Assembly (NCBI RefSeq): GCF_015476235.1
Contig: NZ_CP064338.1
Coordinates: forward strand, 1,798,001 to 1,862,000
Origin: Caldimonas thermodepolymerans
GTDB taxonomy: Bacteria > Pseudomonadota > Gammaproteobacteria > Burkholderiales > Burkholderiaceae_C
DNA length: 64,000 nucleotides
Direction: 5' to 3'
Shown here: piece after piece, positions 7,236 to 15,742 of the stretch
How the letters are laid out: every line of letters starts with the position of its first letter
Position numbering within the stretch: position 1 is the first letter of the stretch
Program-made: the position numbers and the translations under genes
The notes under the pieces: generated by a model
Told to the model about the DNA's origin: nothing
The model's input: the letters and a program-made list of their open reading frames with translations, nothing else
Database searches by the model: none

Positions 7236-9419
7236 TCAATCCGATTCCGCTGGAACATCATCTTCTTCCTCCGCGCCCTCTAGCGACACAACGCGCAGGT
7301 ACTCGGCGCGCACTTCATTTAGTGGCCGGCCCCCGCTTGGATCAAGTCGCCAGAAGTCCCAGCCATTTGTTGGCTTCTGGCGAATGTGCACGGCGGCGCT
7401 AGAAGGGCTTTCAAAAACTTTCCCTTCCACGTCGATTCGCCCGTTCGAAAGGATCCTGCCAGAGCGGCCCCCATACTTTCCGGGTTGGGAATAAAGAACT
7501 TGACCCGGCGCAAGCAGGCCTGCAGCGATCAGGTCGGCAATCTCCACCGTGATGGAAGTGTCTAGCTGCTCGTGCTCGATCTTGACCCTATGATCCGGCG
7601 GGACTGGCCAGATGGCGAGAATAGTATCGAACATCTGCTTCGTGCGTGTGTCGATACCGGCCTCATCCCATTGCTTCGATGCGTACTCCTTCAGCAGTTT
7701 GCTGTTCAGAAGAACCACATCCTTCTCCTGAAGGTGTCTAGCTTTGCCGGCAGCCCCCAACCACGGGCCGTTGGACACCGTGCTGTTCAGCTTCTTCGTC
7801 AGCAGGGTCAGGTTGCCGAGCCGATGGATGTGTGCGTCGCGGTCCGCCTCGGATCCACCGGGTGGCAGCGGCCAGTGTTTGTTCCAGGCCTGAGGCATCA
7901 GGTGTTCGATCGCATAACTCTCACGTCGGATGCGCATGCCGGCTGCCGACACCTGTCCGGGAATCCAGCCGCGCCAATGGTCTTCGATGGCCTCGAGCAC
8001 CATGCGCAGGCGTGCCCTGCTTAGCTTCCGGTAGACGGGCGACGTCTCCAGTTCACGGCGTACCTCTTCGTCGTCGGGCCAATAGGCCACTTCGGACCGC
8101 TGTGAGGAGAAGAACCGCCGTACTGTTTCATCCATCTGATCGATGGGTGCATTGCGGATGACGGAGACAACTTCCGCCATGATCTTGTTGTAGGACTTCG
8201 CCGTTGCGCGGATCAGCATGCGGCGCGTCAGCCAACTCTCGAGTACGTCCAGAGTCGTGTCGATTTGTTTCTGAGGCAGCGGGCCCGACTTATGGTCCAG
8301 CAGCGCGAGCAAAACAGGCTTGATGACCTCGCTTTCCAGCGCCTTGACGCGATAGACAAACAGCCCGACGCGGTCGAGGGGGCCGTCCAGCACCTGGGCC
8401 TTTTCGGTGAACTCCCGATAGATCGTCGCGGCCCGGTGGATCTCTTTCAGGAGGTCGAGCATCGGGTGACCAGACTGGTGGTCGGCGTATTCCTTGAAGC
8501 GGGAGAAGACTTCGCGAGCAACCACTTCTTCACCCGTCCGGGCGACCAGCCAATGGTTCAGGAACACCGATGATCGAGGGATCCTGACGCGGCCGACGTT
8601 GACTTCTTCCTCCCAGAAAGCCGTTTCGAACTGCGCCCAGTACTTGTTGTACGCCTCTTCGACATTGGCTTTTTGCTCATGCAGACGCTGGAAGACGAAA
8701 TTCTTGATCAGGTCGGCTGCAGTGAGGACGGCACCACGCGCATTAAGTGTTTCGAAAATCTCTTGGGCATTCTCCTGTGCAGAGAGATCGATGACAACAA
8801 TCTGCAGAAGCTCGCGAGCACTGCGTTCGATGGCTTCTGCACGCGCAGCGATTTTGTCGGGGCCCTCGGCATGGAGCCAGGCGCGGCACTGCTGTGAGAA
8901 GTACTGGTGAGCCTTGACAATGCGGGAAGCGCGATATTCGAGCTTCTGATAATCGACGGGTGCGGATGCCCCCATCACCTCGTAGAACGCCGGGCGGTCG
9001 CGGTTGGTAGGCCAAACCTTGAAGCGATCTTCCTGGTTGCGACAGAACGCTTCATCGTTGGCGATGAGAAACTTCAGACGCGCGGCCTGCGTTGTGGCGC
9101 CAGCCGTGGCTATTTCGGTGTGGATAGCGTCAAGCAGAAGCTGCAGAGTCGTCAGTCGCTGTTGTCCGTCGATGACTGTGCGCTGCTGAAGATCGCTCGT
9201 GGAGCTGGGAAGTTGTTGCAGGACGATGGCACCGAGGAAATGTGGTGCTCGTGCTGTATTCGGTGACTGCAGCTGGCGGGTAGCAACGCGCACCAGGTCC
9301 TTCCAAAGAGGCTCCCATTGCAGCTCCTCGTTCCAGACGTATGGCCGCTGGAAGAGTGGAATAAGCAGCCGCTGAGGCTGCATGAAGATGGTTTGTGGAG
9401 TTCGGACTTGGGTATCCAT
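7236..9419 (-). CDS. GmrSD-type (DUF262/DUF1524) restriction endonuclease with RAMA-like C-terminus
   Basis: 727 residues. The N-terminal DUF262 (ParB/Srx-like nucleotide-binding) domain shows IPLFQRPYVW at 20-29 and the signature DGQQRLTTL at 84-92. The DUF1524 HNH nuclease domain shows IEHLMPQAW at 504 followed by LGNLTLLTKKLNS. The last ~80 residues (VLYSQPGKYGGRSGRILSNG, then FESPSSAAVHI and GWDFWRL) resemble a RAMA domain, a module linked to restriction enzymes and modified-DNA recognition. Family members such as GmrSD and BrxU use NTP to cut phage DNA carrying modified cytosines. It lies 54 bases downstream of a WYL regulator, probably its repressor or activator. Single-chain fusion of both domains is normal for this family; the RAMA tail is less usual. 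Confidence 0.85.
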   Translation of the reverse strand: MDTQVRTPQTIFMQPQRLLIPLFQRPYVWNEELQWEPLWKDLVRVATRQLQSPNTARAPHFLGAIVLQQLPSSTSDLQQRTVIDGQQRLTTLQLLLDAIHTEIATAGATTQAARLKFLIANDEAFCRNQEDRFKVWPTNRDRPAFYEVMGASAPVDYQKLEYRASRIVKAHQYFSQQCRAWLHAEGPDKIAARAEAIERSARELLQIVVIDLSAQENAQEIFETLNARGAVLTAADLIKNFVFQRLHEQKANVEEAYNKYWAQFETAFWEEEVNVGRVRIPRSSVFLNHWLVARTGEEVVAREVFSRFKEYADHQSGHPMLDLLKEIHRAATIYREFTEKAQVLDGPLDRVGLFVYRVKALESEVIKPVLLALLDHKSGPLPQKQIDTTLDVLESWLTRRMLIRATAKSYNKIMAEVVSVIRNAPIDQMDETVRRFFSSQRSEVAYWPDDEEVRRELETSPVYRKLSRARLRMVLEAIEDHWRGWIPGQVSAAGMRIRRESYAIEHLMPQAWNKHWPLPPGGSEADRDAHIHRLGNLTLLTKKLNSTVSNGPWLGAAGKARHLQEKDVVLLNSKLLKEYASKQWDEAGIDTRTKQMFDTILAIWPVPPDHRVKIEHEQLDTSITVEIADLIAAGLLAPGQVLYSQPGKYGGRSGRILSNGRIDVEGKVFESPSSAAVHIRQKPTNGWDFWRLDPSGGRPLNEVRAEYLRVVSLEGAEEEDDVPAESD

Positions 9420-9473
9420 AGGGATCGGGCTCTAGGAGACGGTGAGTTCGGGATAGGAAGCTTCTTCTGCTCG

Positions 9474-10346
9474 TCAATGTGGAGATGGCGATTGCCCGGT
9501 CACACAGACCACCTCCTTGTTCAGGAGCACGATCTGGTCCGCCACTTTCCGGGTGGACGGGTCAGTGTCCAGCCCGAGACGCTTGAGCGCGTAGTAGAGC
9601 AGGGCCTTGCGGACGGTGATGCTGGCCTTGCCTCCCCGCATCCCATAGTCGAGCGCCACCACCTTCTTCTGCGCGTCGGACAGGCCCGGGTGCGGACCGA
9701 TTTTCAGCGTGACGTGTGTGTGCCAGTCGGCATCCTGGCTGGGGTCCGCGTCACTGGGGCGGCTGTCCCGGATGCCGAGGATGCGCGCCAGTAGGAAGTC
9801 CTTGAAGCAGCCGTCGGTGAAGCAGTACGCCCGGGCATGCCAGCGGAAGCCGTCGTAGGCAATGGCGTGCGGTGCGATCCAGCGCCAGCGTGGGGCCGGG
9901 CTGGAAAGCGACTGGTATTCGATTTCGATGGCCCGTTTGCTGTGAATGGCCTGGAGCACGGTGCGCAGGTGGCCGGCATCGATGCCCCGAGCGGGGTTGC
10001 GCACCGTATCGAAGGCCGGCATCTGGCCGATCCAAGTTTCCTCCTGCGTGACGATGCCGTCGGAGATCGACCGCAGCTGGGACAGGTAGCTGGCCGGGTC
10101 CGGTTTCAGAAACAGGGGCTCGAAGCGGTCGCCCCGGACGTAGGTGCGGGCGCTCTTGTCGTAGCGCATGTTGTCCGGCGCCATGCCGAGGTAGCGGTTC
10201 AGGTCGGTGGATGCCTGGTTGATCGAGATCCCGAAGGCGGCCATCAGGTCGCCGCGGTTGACATGGCCTTCCCAGAAGAGCCGGAACTCGATGAACTCGA
10301 GTCGGCGCTCAATGCCCCATCGAACGCTGCCTTGCGTTGTCCCCAC
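9474..10346 (-). CDS. WYL-domain transcriptional regulator, BrxR/CapW type
   Basis: 290 residues from a GTG start. Residues ~11-75 form a winged helix-turn-helix (RRLEFIEFRLFWEGHVNRGD, then ISINQASTDLNRYLG) highly typical of the BrxR/CapW regulators of BREX and CBASS loci. Residues ~130-200 are the WYL domain with WHARAYC at 169-175, thought to sense a ligand linked to phage attack, and the C-terminus is a WCX-like dimerisation part. The gene is first in a two-gene unit with the GmrSD enzyme. It is almost identical over residues 9-98 to the second WYL protein at 23538-24413 but drifts after residue ~112, so the two should read the same operator but may answer to different ligands. Confidence 0.9.
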   Translation of the reverse strand: MGTTQGSVRWGIERRLEFIEFRLFWEGHVNRGDLMAAFGISINQASTDLNRYLGMAPDNMRYDKSARTYVRGDRFEPLFLKPDPASYLSQLRSISDGIVTQEETWIGQMPAFDTVRNPARGIDAGHLRTVLQAIHSKRAIEIEYQSLSSPAPRWRWIAPHAIAYDGFRWHARAYCFTDGCFKDFLLARILGIRDSRPSDADPSQDADWHTHVTLKIGPHPGLSDAQKKVVALDYGMRGGKASITVRKALLYYALKRLGLDTDPSTRKVADQIVLLNKEVVCVTGQSPSPH

Positions 10347-10388
10347 CCTTGCGCCCCAGTATCATGACCCACATCGGAATTGTATTCG

Positions 10389-10401
10389 ACCAGTTTCTGG
10401 T
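10389..10401. promoter_or_regulatory. Probable WYL-regulator operator
   Basis: Perfect palindrome ACCAG-TTT-CTGGT, 43 bases upstream of the WYL start codon and flanked by a TTTACA / TACAAT-like promoter region on the minus strand. The same 13 bases and ~35 bases around them recur upstream of the second WYL gene. BrxR/CapW proteins bind inverted repeats in their own promoters, so autoregulation is likely. Confidence 0.6.
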
Positions 10402-10409
10402 TGGTTTGT

Positions 10410-10545
10410 AAAGGGAGGATGGGTGCGGCGGGGGCCATCGCTGCGAGGGAGAGGGCGGTGGTGCGGTCAGCGGCTCATGGCATTTGGTGCTTTTCGCTGT
10501 GGTGACGCATTGATCTGCATGCGATTGAAGCTCCCATTGATGAAT
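10410..10545 (-). promoter_or_regulatory. Leader block of the GmrSD unit
   Basis: Conserved with the block at 24478-24610: GGCCATCGC, GAGAGGGCGG, GGTCAGCGGCTCATGG, GCATTGATCT and CCCATTGATG appear in the same order and spacing. The guaA-like motif that closes the other two leader copies is not present here. Confidence 0.5.
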
Positions 10546-10580
10546 GATCCCACGTCCGGCAGAGCCCGGCAGGCACCAGA

Positions 10581-10617
10581 CACACCCTCAGCCCGCGTCA
10601 AAGCGGGCTTGGGTGTG
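10581..10617. terminator. Large hairpin, terminator-like
   Basis: CACACCC-TC-AGCCCGC, loop GTCAAA, GCGGGCT-T-GGGTGTG: two 7-bp stem blocks with a small internal loop. No T-run follows on either strand, so it may be the stump of a terminator of a lost gene or an IS-edge hairpin. Confidence 0.35.
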
Positions 10618-10679
10618 CGTTCGACTTGGCAGGACTGGCAGCCTGGGGTATGGCCAAGCACGAATTTTTCATGGCATCG

Positions 10680-11645
10680 CTACTTGTCGGGTCCCGGATG
10701 ATTCCTAACCTGTTTTGAGAACAGATGCGGATGGGAGCGGCGCCATCGTTTCATGGCCTGGAGGGGCGTGAGGTGTTCTAGAGCCTTCTGGGGCAGGTGC
10801 TCGTTGTACAGCCACACGTAGCGGTGCAGCGTGGTGGCCAGGTCCTGGGCGCTGTTGAAGTGGTGCGAGCGCAGCACCTGCTCAAGCCGCCCGTTGAATC
10901 GCTCGACCATGCCGTTGGTCTGCGGCGACTTCGGCCGGGTCAAGCGATGCTCGATGCCCAGGGCTTCACACAGGGCGTCGAACGCATGCTGCCCCGAGGC
11001 GTCCTTGGCTTTGGAGCCGAACTGGCGGTCGGTGAACTCCTTGCCGTTGTCGGTGAGCAGGGTGTGTACACGAAACGGCGCGGCCTTGTGCAGCGCGTTG
11101 AGGAAGGCTTTGGCTGCCGCCGCCGTCTTGTGGCTCTTGATGGCGATGAACACCCAGCGTGTGGCCCGGTCGATGGCCACGAACACATAGCGCCGGGCCG
11201 TCTCGTCGGCCATCTGCGGCAGGTACTTCACGTCCAGGTGCACATAGCCCGGCTCGTAGGCCTTGAAGGGCTTGGGCGAGCGCGCAGGGACCTCCGGGGT
11301 CGGCAGGCGCGAATGGCCTCGTCGGCGCAGCAGGCGGTCCAGCGCCGAGCGGCTCATGCCAGGTTCGATGAACTCGCGCACCACCGCCAGCAGATCGTCC
11401 AGCGACAGCCGCAGTTGCGTGCGCAGGTAGATTACCAGCTCCTCCTGGGCGGCATTGAGTGTGGTCTGCAACCGGTGCGGGGTGTGGCTGGCGTCATGCA
11501 CGCTGTCGCGCTTGCGCCAGCGCCGGATCGTCTGGCGGCTCACGCCGTATTGGCGAGCCAGCTCGTACTCACTGGCCGAGGACTGTTGGATGGCCGCGCG
11601 CACGGCCGGCGTGGTGGTGGCGTTCTTGTGCAAGGTGATCAGCAT
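10680..11645 (-). CDS. IS481-family transposase
   Basis: 321 residues from the ATG at 11645, which follows GGGGAGGGGT. An N-terminal helix-turn-helix (YELARQYGVSRQTIRRWRKR) precedes an rve integrase core with the DDE triad in YVHLDVKYLPQM (D), LLTDNGKEF (D) and NGMVERFNGRLEQVL (E), and the IS481-type C-terminal NEHLPQKALEHLTPLQAM. The gene looks intact. The stop codon lies at the very edge of the element, as is common in this family. Confidence 0.9.
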   Translation of the reverse strand: MLITLHKNATTTPAVRAAIQQSSASEYELARQYGVSRQTIRRWRKRDSVHDASHTPHRLQTTLNAAQEELVIYLRTQLRLSLDDLLAVVREFIEPGMSRSALDRLLRRRGHSRLPTPEVPARSPKPFKAYEPGYVHLDVKYLPQMADETARRYVFVAIDRATRWVFIAIKSHKTAAAAKAFLNALHKAAPFRVHTLLTDNGKEFTDRQFGSKAKDASGQHAFDALCEALGIEHRLTRPKSPQTNGMVERFNGRLEQVLRSHHFNSAQDLATTLHRYVWLYNEHLPQKALEHLTPLQAMKRWRRSHPHLFSKQVRNHPGPDK

Positions 11646-11688
11646 GCTACCCCTCCCCGGACGGATGATCCTGCCATCACGGCCCGCA
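10685..11688 (-). mobile_element. IS481-family insertion sequence
   Basis: About 1.0 kb around an intact transposase. One end begins TGTCGGGTCCCGGATGATTC; the other, read inward, TGCGGGCCGTGATGGCAGGA, is only loosely complementary, so the right border (11688) is tentative. No clear target duplication; the next IS begins within two bases. Confidence 0.65.
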
Positions 11689-11703
11689 GCGTAAGCTTCC
11701 CCG

Positions 11704-12559
11704 TCAAGCAGGCATTTCAAAAGTAGAACTTCCGGCGACGCGTTGGCGGTACTCGGCCGGGGTCAGATCGCCGAGCGAATCGTGGGGACGCTCCTCGTTG
11801 TACTCGAGCATCCACCAGTACGCGGCCTCGCGCACGTCGTCGAGGCGGGTGAACAGGTGCTGGTCCAGGACCTCCTCGCGGAAGGTCCGATTGAAGCGTT
11901 CGATGTAGGCGTTCTGGTTGGGCTTGCCGGGCTGGATGTACCGGATGGCCATGCCGTTGAGCTTGGCCCACTGCACGAAGGCCTCGCCCAGGAACTCCGG
12001 GCCGTTGTCGGTACGCAGGACCTGCGGCAGGCCGTGGTCGCGCTTGAGCTGCTCGAAGATGCGGACCAGGCGCGTGGACGAGATCGAGGTGTCGACCTCG
12101 ATGTGCAGCGCCTCGCGGTTGAAGTCGTCGACCACGTTGAAGGTCCGGAAGCGGCGGCCACACGCCAGCGCGTCGGCCATGAAATCCGCTGACCAGACGG
12201 CATCGGGCAGCAGGGGAACGTAGAGCGGTACGCGTTCGCGCTTGGGCAGCCGCTGCTTGGCCTTGCGGCGCAGATTGAGCTTCATCGCCTTGTACACTCG
12301 GTAGATTCGCTTGTGGTTCCAGTCCGGACGCGCACGGCGCAGGACCTTGCAACACTTCCAGAAGCCGCGGCTCGGGCGATTCTCGACCACCTCGGCCAGG
12401 GCCGCGATGATCTCGGCATCCCGTACCGTCCAGTGCACCGGCGGCTGGTACCACGCTGCCCGCGACAACCCAACGCAATCACAGGACCGGCTCAGGGGCC
12501 GCGTGCGCACCTCGACCAGGTACCGCACGGCCTCGCGCTTCTGCTCCGGCCCTACAGTT
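11704..12559 (-). CDS. IS3-family element A OrfB (transposase catalytic part)
   Basis: Integrase-like transposase of IS3 type, probably of the IS407 branch judging by GLSRAAWYQP and NHKRIYRVYKAMKLNLRRKA. DDE residues are in AVWSADFMADAL (D), VLRTDNGPEFLG (D) and NAYIERFNRTFREEVL (E). It has no good start of its own and is normally made as an OrfAB fusion by -1 slippage on seven A residues (12558-12564 on the complement) just before the OrfA stop. The reading frame is intact to the stop next to the element end. Confidence 0.85.
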
Positions 12560-12851
12560 TTTTTGCGATCAGATCCTTCATCGCGGCGTTGTCGAGCGCC
12601 AGCTCGGCGTACATCCGCTTGAGCCTGGCGTTCTCCGCTTCCAGGTCCTTGACACGCCGCAGCTCGGAGGCCTCCAGGCCGCCGTACTTCGACTTCCACT
12701 TGTAGTAGGTCGGAACGCTGATGCCGGCCTGCCGGCAGATGTCCTTGACCGGCACGCCGGCGTCGGCCTGCTTGAGGATCGAGACGATCTGGGTCTCGGT
12801 GAAACGGGACTTCTTGAATCGCCCCGTGTTTCGTAGACACCTTGCAGCCAT
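12552..12851 (-). CDS. IS3-family element A OrfA, 5' end displaced by element B
   Basis: Helix-turn-helix OrfA: KKSRFTETQIVSILKQADAG, then ICRQAGISVPTYYKWKSKYG and a leucine-zipper region. Element B inserted after seven bases of this gene; the original ribosome site AGGAGG and ATG-AAG-A now lie at 15521-15538, 2.7 kb away. By chance the end of element B supplies a new in-frame ATG at 12851, giving an extra N-terminus MAARCLRNTGRF before KKSRF. Whether this hybrid is translated is unknown; there is no clear ribosome site. Confidence 0.75.
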   Translation of the reverse strand: MAARCLRNTGRFKKSRFTETQIVSILKQADAGVPVKDICRQAGISVPTYYKWKSKYGGLEASELRRVKDLEAENARLKRMYAELALDNAAMKDLIAKKL

Positions 12852-12877
12852 AATCCACGGCAGCAGCAGGAGTGTCC

Positions 12878-13156
12878 ATGAGCAGCAAGCGGTACACGGA
12901 AGAGTTCAAGGTTGAAGCGGTCAGGCAGGTGACGGACCGCGGCCACTCGGTGGCAGAGGTGGCCGATCGGCTGGGGGTGTCGATCCACAGCCTCTACACG
13001 TGGCGGAAGCAGTACGGTCGGTCCGGGCCCGAGCGGGCAGCGACGGCGGACCAGGCGGACGAGTTGCGCCGGCTCAAGTCGGAGCTTCGCCGGGTCACGG
13101 AGGAGCGCGACATTCTAAAAAAAGCCGCGGCGTACTTTGCCAAGCAGTCCGGGTGA
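12878..13156 (+). CDS. IS3-family element B OrfA
   Basis: 92 residues from the ATG at 12878, preceded by GCAGGAGTG. Typical IS3-group Orf[21 protein letters not shown], helix-turn-helix [20 protein letters not shown], then a leucine-rich coiled coil ([20 protein letters not shown]). Seven A residues at 13117-13123 followed by G form the -1 frameshift site that would fuse it to OrfB. OrfA itself is intact. Confidence 0.9.
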   Translation: MSSKRYTEEFKVEAVRQVTDRGHSVAEVADRLGVSIHSLYTWRKQYGRSGPERAATADQADELRRLKSELRRVTEERDILKKAAAYFAKQSG

Positions 13157-13252
13157 AGTACGCCTTCATGCGCGACCACGAACGGGAGTTCCGGGTGCGC
13201 AGCATGTGCCGGGTGTTGGGCGTGCACCCCAGCGGCTACTACGCCTGGCGTC

Positions 13253-14716
13253 GGCTCTTCGTCATTTCGTGTGGAACCCAACAGTCACAATGACTCCTGG
13301 TCGTCGAGCCCGGTGGGCATGTGTGCAGGCCGCTGGCCGGCCTGTGCACATGTCCACGAGGCGTGTTTGATCAGGAGGATGAGTCCATGGGCATTGCCGT
13401 AGAAGCTCTGTTCACCAGCGCGCTGGGCTTGCAGCCGCCGTGGGTCGTCGATGACGTCAGGCTCGACACCGCTAAGCGGCGTATCGACTTCGAGATCGGC
13501 TGCCACACCAGCAGGCTCGCCTGCCCGGCATGCGGTGCGGCCACGCAACCGGTGCACGACCGGCTGCGCCGATCCTGGCGGCACCTGGACTTCTTCCAGT
13601 TCGAGGCCTGGCTGCACTGCGACGTGCCGCGCGTGGCCTGCGGTGCCTGCGGCAAGACCACGCAGGTGGCCGTGCCCTGGGCGCGTCCGGGCTCGGGCTT
13701 CACCGCGGCGTTCGAAGCGCTGGCGCTGACCTTGTGCCTGGACCTGCCGGTGCGCCAGGCCGCCGAGTTGCTGCGCTGCAAGGACAAGCGGCTGTGGCGG
13801 CGCATCGAGTTCTACGTCGCGCAGGCGCGTGCGCTGGAAGACTTCGCCGGCGTGCGCACGGTGGGCATCGACGAGACCAGCCTGCGGCGCGGGCAGCACT
13901 ACATCACCGTCGTGCACGACCTGGATCGCAAGCGGCTGCTGTTCGCCACCGAGGGGCGCGAGCACCGCACGGTGGTGGAGTTCGCCGAGGATCTGAAGGC
14001 CCATGGCGGCGATCCCGCCCAGGTGCGGCACGTGTGCATGGACATGAGCGCAGCCTACGCCAAGGGCGTGGCGCTGGCGCTGCCCGAGGCGCAGATCAGC
14101 TACGACCGCTTTCACGTCGTCTCGATGGCCATCGAGACGATGGACCAGGTGCGCCGCGCGGAGATGGCCACCGACGCGCAGGCGGTGCGAGCCGCGCTGG
14201 GCACTGGCCAGCGTAAGACGCTCAGGCAGCTGCTGTGGGGCATGCGGCGCAACCCCAGCACCTGGAGCGCCCGCCAGCTCCAGGCGATGCACTGGCTGCA
14301 GCGCTCGACGCTCAAGAGCGCGCGGGCGTGGCGGCTGAAGATGGCGCTGCGCGAGGTGTACGCGCGGGCCACAGCGCACAACAGCATCGAACAGGCCGCT
14401 TCCGATCTCGGGGCCTGGCTGAGCTGGGCGCGGCGCTGCCGGCTCGAGCCGTTCAAGAAGCTGGCCGCCACGCTCAAGGAGCGGTTCGACGCGGTGGTGC
14501 GCGGCATGGTCGATCACCGCAGCAACGCCTTCGTCGAGGCGATGAACGGGCTGCTGCAACAGGCCAAGCGCGCCGCACGCGGCTTCAGGACGAGCCAGAA
14601 CTTCATCGCCATCGCCTACCTACGCATGTCCAAGCTCAAGCACCTGCCGGCCAGCCCATTCGCGCCGGCGATGCCCCAGTGACAGCGTTGCTTTCCACAC
14701 GAAACGACATGGAGCC
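13253..14716 (+). mobile_element. ISL3-family insertion sequence, copy 2 (intact)
   Basis: 1464 bp with the same inverted ends as copy 1 and an exact 8-bp target duplication CTGGCGTC at 13245-13252 and 14717-14724, so it is a recent insertion by transposition. Innermost of the three nested elements. Confidence 0.95.
13387..14682 (+). CDS. ISL3-family transposase
   Basis: 431 residues from an ATG with AGGAGG upstream. The N-terminal zinc-binding region carries paired cysteines (ACPACGAATQ and ACGACGKTTQ), then a helix-turn-helix-like segment (LDLPVRQAAELLRCKDKRLW), then the DDE_Tnp_ISL3 core: RTVGIDETSLRRGQHY, VRHVCMDMSAAYAKGV with ISYDRFHVV, and the C-terminal DHRSNAFVEAMNGLLQQAKR with the last acidic residue. 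Compared with copy 1 it lacks both lesions and is probably the source of transposase for all ISL3 ends in this window. Confidence 0.95.
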   Translation: MGIAVEALFTSALGLQPPWVVDDVRLDTAKRRIDFEIGCHTSRLACPACGAATQPVHDRLRRSWRHLDFFQFEAWLHCDVPRVACGACGKTTQVAVPWARPGSGFTAAFEALALTLCLDLPVRQAAELLRCKDKRLWRRIEFYVAQARALEDFAGVRTVGIDETSLRRGQHYITVVHDLDRKRLLFATEGREHRTVVEFAEDLKAHGGDPAQVRHVCMDMSAAYAKGVALALPEAQISYDRFHVVSMAIETMDQVRRAEMATDAQAVRAALGTGQRKTLRQLLWGMRRNPSTWSARQLQAMHWLQRSTLKSARAWRLKMALREVYARATAHNSIEQAASDLGAWLSWARRCRLEPFKKLAATLKERFDAVVRGMVDHRSNAFVEAMNGLLQQAKRAARGFRTSQNFIAIAYLRMSKLKHLPASPFAPAMPQ

Positions 14717-15652
14717 CTGGCGTCGGGCGCCGCTGTCGGCACGGGCCAAGGACGATCGGCGCGTACTGGGCCTGATCAAGCAGTCCTGGCTGGAGAGCGG
14801 GAGCGTGTACGGCTACCGCAAGGTTGCCCGCGACTTGCGTGATCTGGGCGAACGCTGCGGCAAGCACCGGGTGGCCCGGCTGATGCGTGGCGAAGGCTTG
14901 CGGGCGCAAGTTGGTTATCGCCGCCGACCCGGCATGCGCGGAGGCAAGCCGGCCGTGGTCGCAGACAACCATCTGGCACGGCAGTTCGACCCCGTAGCCG
15001 CCAATCGTGCCTGGGTCACCGACATCACCTACATCCGCACCCACGAAGGCTGGCTGTACCTGGCGGCGGTCATGGACCTGTTCTCCCGGAAGATCGTCGG
15101 CTGGGCGATGGGATCGACCCTGCACACCGACCTGGTGCTGCAGGCGTTGATGATGGCGGTGTGGCGCCGCAAGCCGCCCGCCGGACTGCTCATTCACTCC
15201 GATCAGGGAACGCAATACACCGGCCACGATTGGCAGGATTTCCTGACAGCCCACGGCCTGGTCAGCAGCATGAGCCGCCGCGGCAACTGCCATGACAACG
15301 CGGTCGCCGAAAGCTTCTTCCAGCTCCTCAAGCGCGAGCGCATCAGGCGCCGGATCTACGCCACCCGGGACGAGGCCAAGGCCGACGTCTTCAACTACAT
15401 CGAGATGTTCTACAACACCCGCAGGCAGCACGGACACAACGATGGCCTGCCTCCGGTAGAGTTCGAAAAGCGGCAATCAATTTGAGGCTTCGGGGTGTCT
15501 ACAGAAGCCGGGGCGATTCATCTTCATGGAACCTCCTGGCTGGGGAAAACATGCCAGAAAGTTCTACTTATGGGGTGTCTGCGGATCGGGGAAGCTTACG
15601 GTAGTCCAGGCTGCAACCGAGAAAGAGAAAGCTGAAGCTGGTGTAGAGGCGT

Positions 15653-15742
15653 TCAAAAGTTTCGGAATGGGACGATCGTAGTAATCTTGCCGTCGTCGCC
15701 ATAGGTATTGGCGTATTTGGCTTTCTCCAAGAATGAAATCAT
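15653..15742 (-). CDS. Short ORF coupled to ptuB, possibly a truncated third gene
   Basis: The ATG overlaps the ptuB stop (ATGA), and the 29 codons read MISFLEKAKYANTYGDDGKI then TTIVPFRNF-stop. The composition is protein-like and the coupling mimics the rest of the operon. The stop follows a run of four T; one T fewer would let the frame run on as ERLYTSFSFLFLGCSLDYRK until element A cuts it at 15600. So it is either a very short peptide gene, a frameshifted remnant, or chance. Function unknown. Confidence 0.3.
   Translation of the reverse strand: MISFLEKAKYANTYGDDGKITTIVPFRNF

Larger units (their letters stand above)
13153..15485 (+). pseudogene. IS3-family element B OrfB, split by ISL3 insertion
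   Basis: Starts at a GTG overlapping the OrfA stop ([29 protein letters not shown]). It is cut at codon ~33 by the ISL3 element and resumes at 14717 with WRRAPLSARAKDDRRVLGLI. The second part carries the whole DDE core: AWVTDITYIRTHEGW (D), LLIHSDQGTQYTG (D), HDNAVAESFFQLLKRERI (E). Removing the ISL3 element and one CTGGCGTC copy restores one open frame. The protein is not produced in the present arrangement. Confidence 0.9.
12815..15520 (+). mobile_element. IS3-family element B, inserted in element A
   Basis: Ends TGAATCGCCCCG (left) and CGGGGCGATTCA (right) are perfect 12-base complements, with GTAGACACC / GGTGTCTAC further in. Flanked by the 3-bp duplication TCT at 12812-12814 and 15521-15523. 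Without the nested ISL3 copy it is ~1.23 kb. Insertion point is codon 3 of element A OrfA. Confidence 0.9.
11690..15600 (-). mobile_element. IS3-family element A, outermost of a three-level nest
   Basis: Outer ends CGTAAGCTTCCCCG (11690-11703) and its exact complement (15587-15600); 17 bases further in, both ends carry AAGTAGAACTT, giving a ~40-bp imperfect inverted repeat. Removing the nested element B and one TCT duplication leaves about 1.2 kb, normal for IS3 elements. OrfA and OrfB read on the minus strand with an A7 slippery site. Confidence 0.8.

Noticed and set aside
10467-10661. Short minus-strand frames in the WYL leaders (also 24429-24653 and 7037-7261)
   Set aside because: One frame is partly alike between two leaders, but it breaks in the third and has no ribosome site; nucleotide-level conservation of regulatory DNA explains it better than a peptide.
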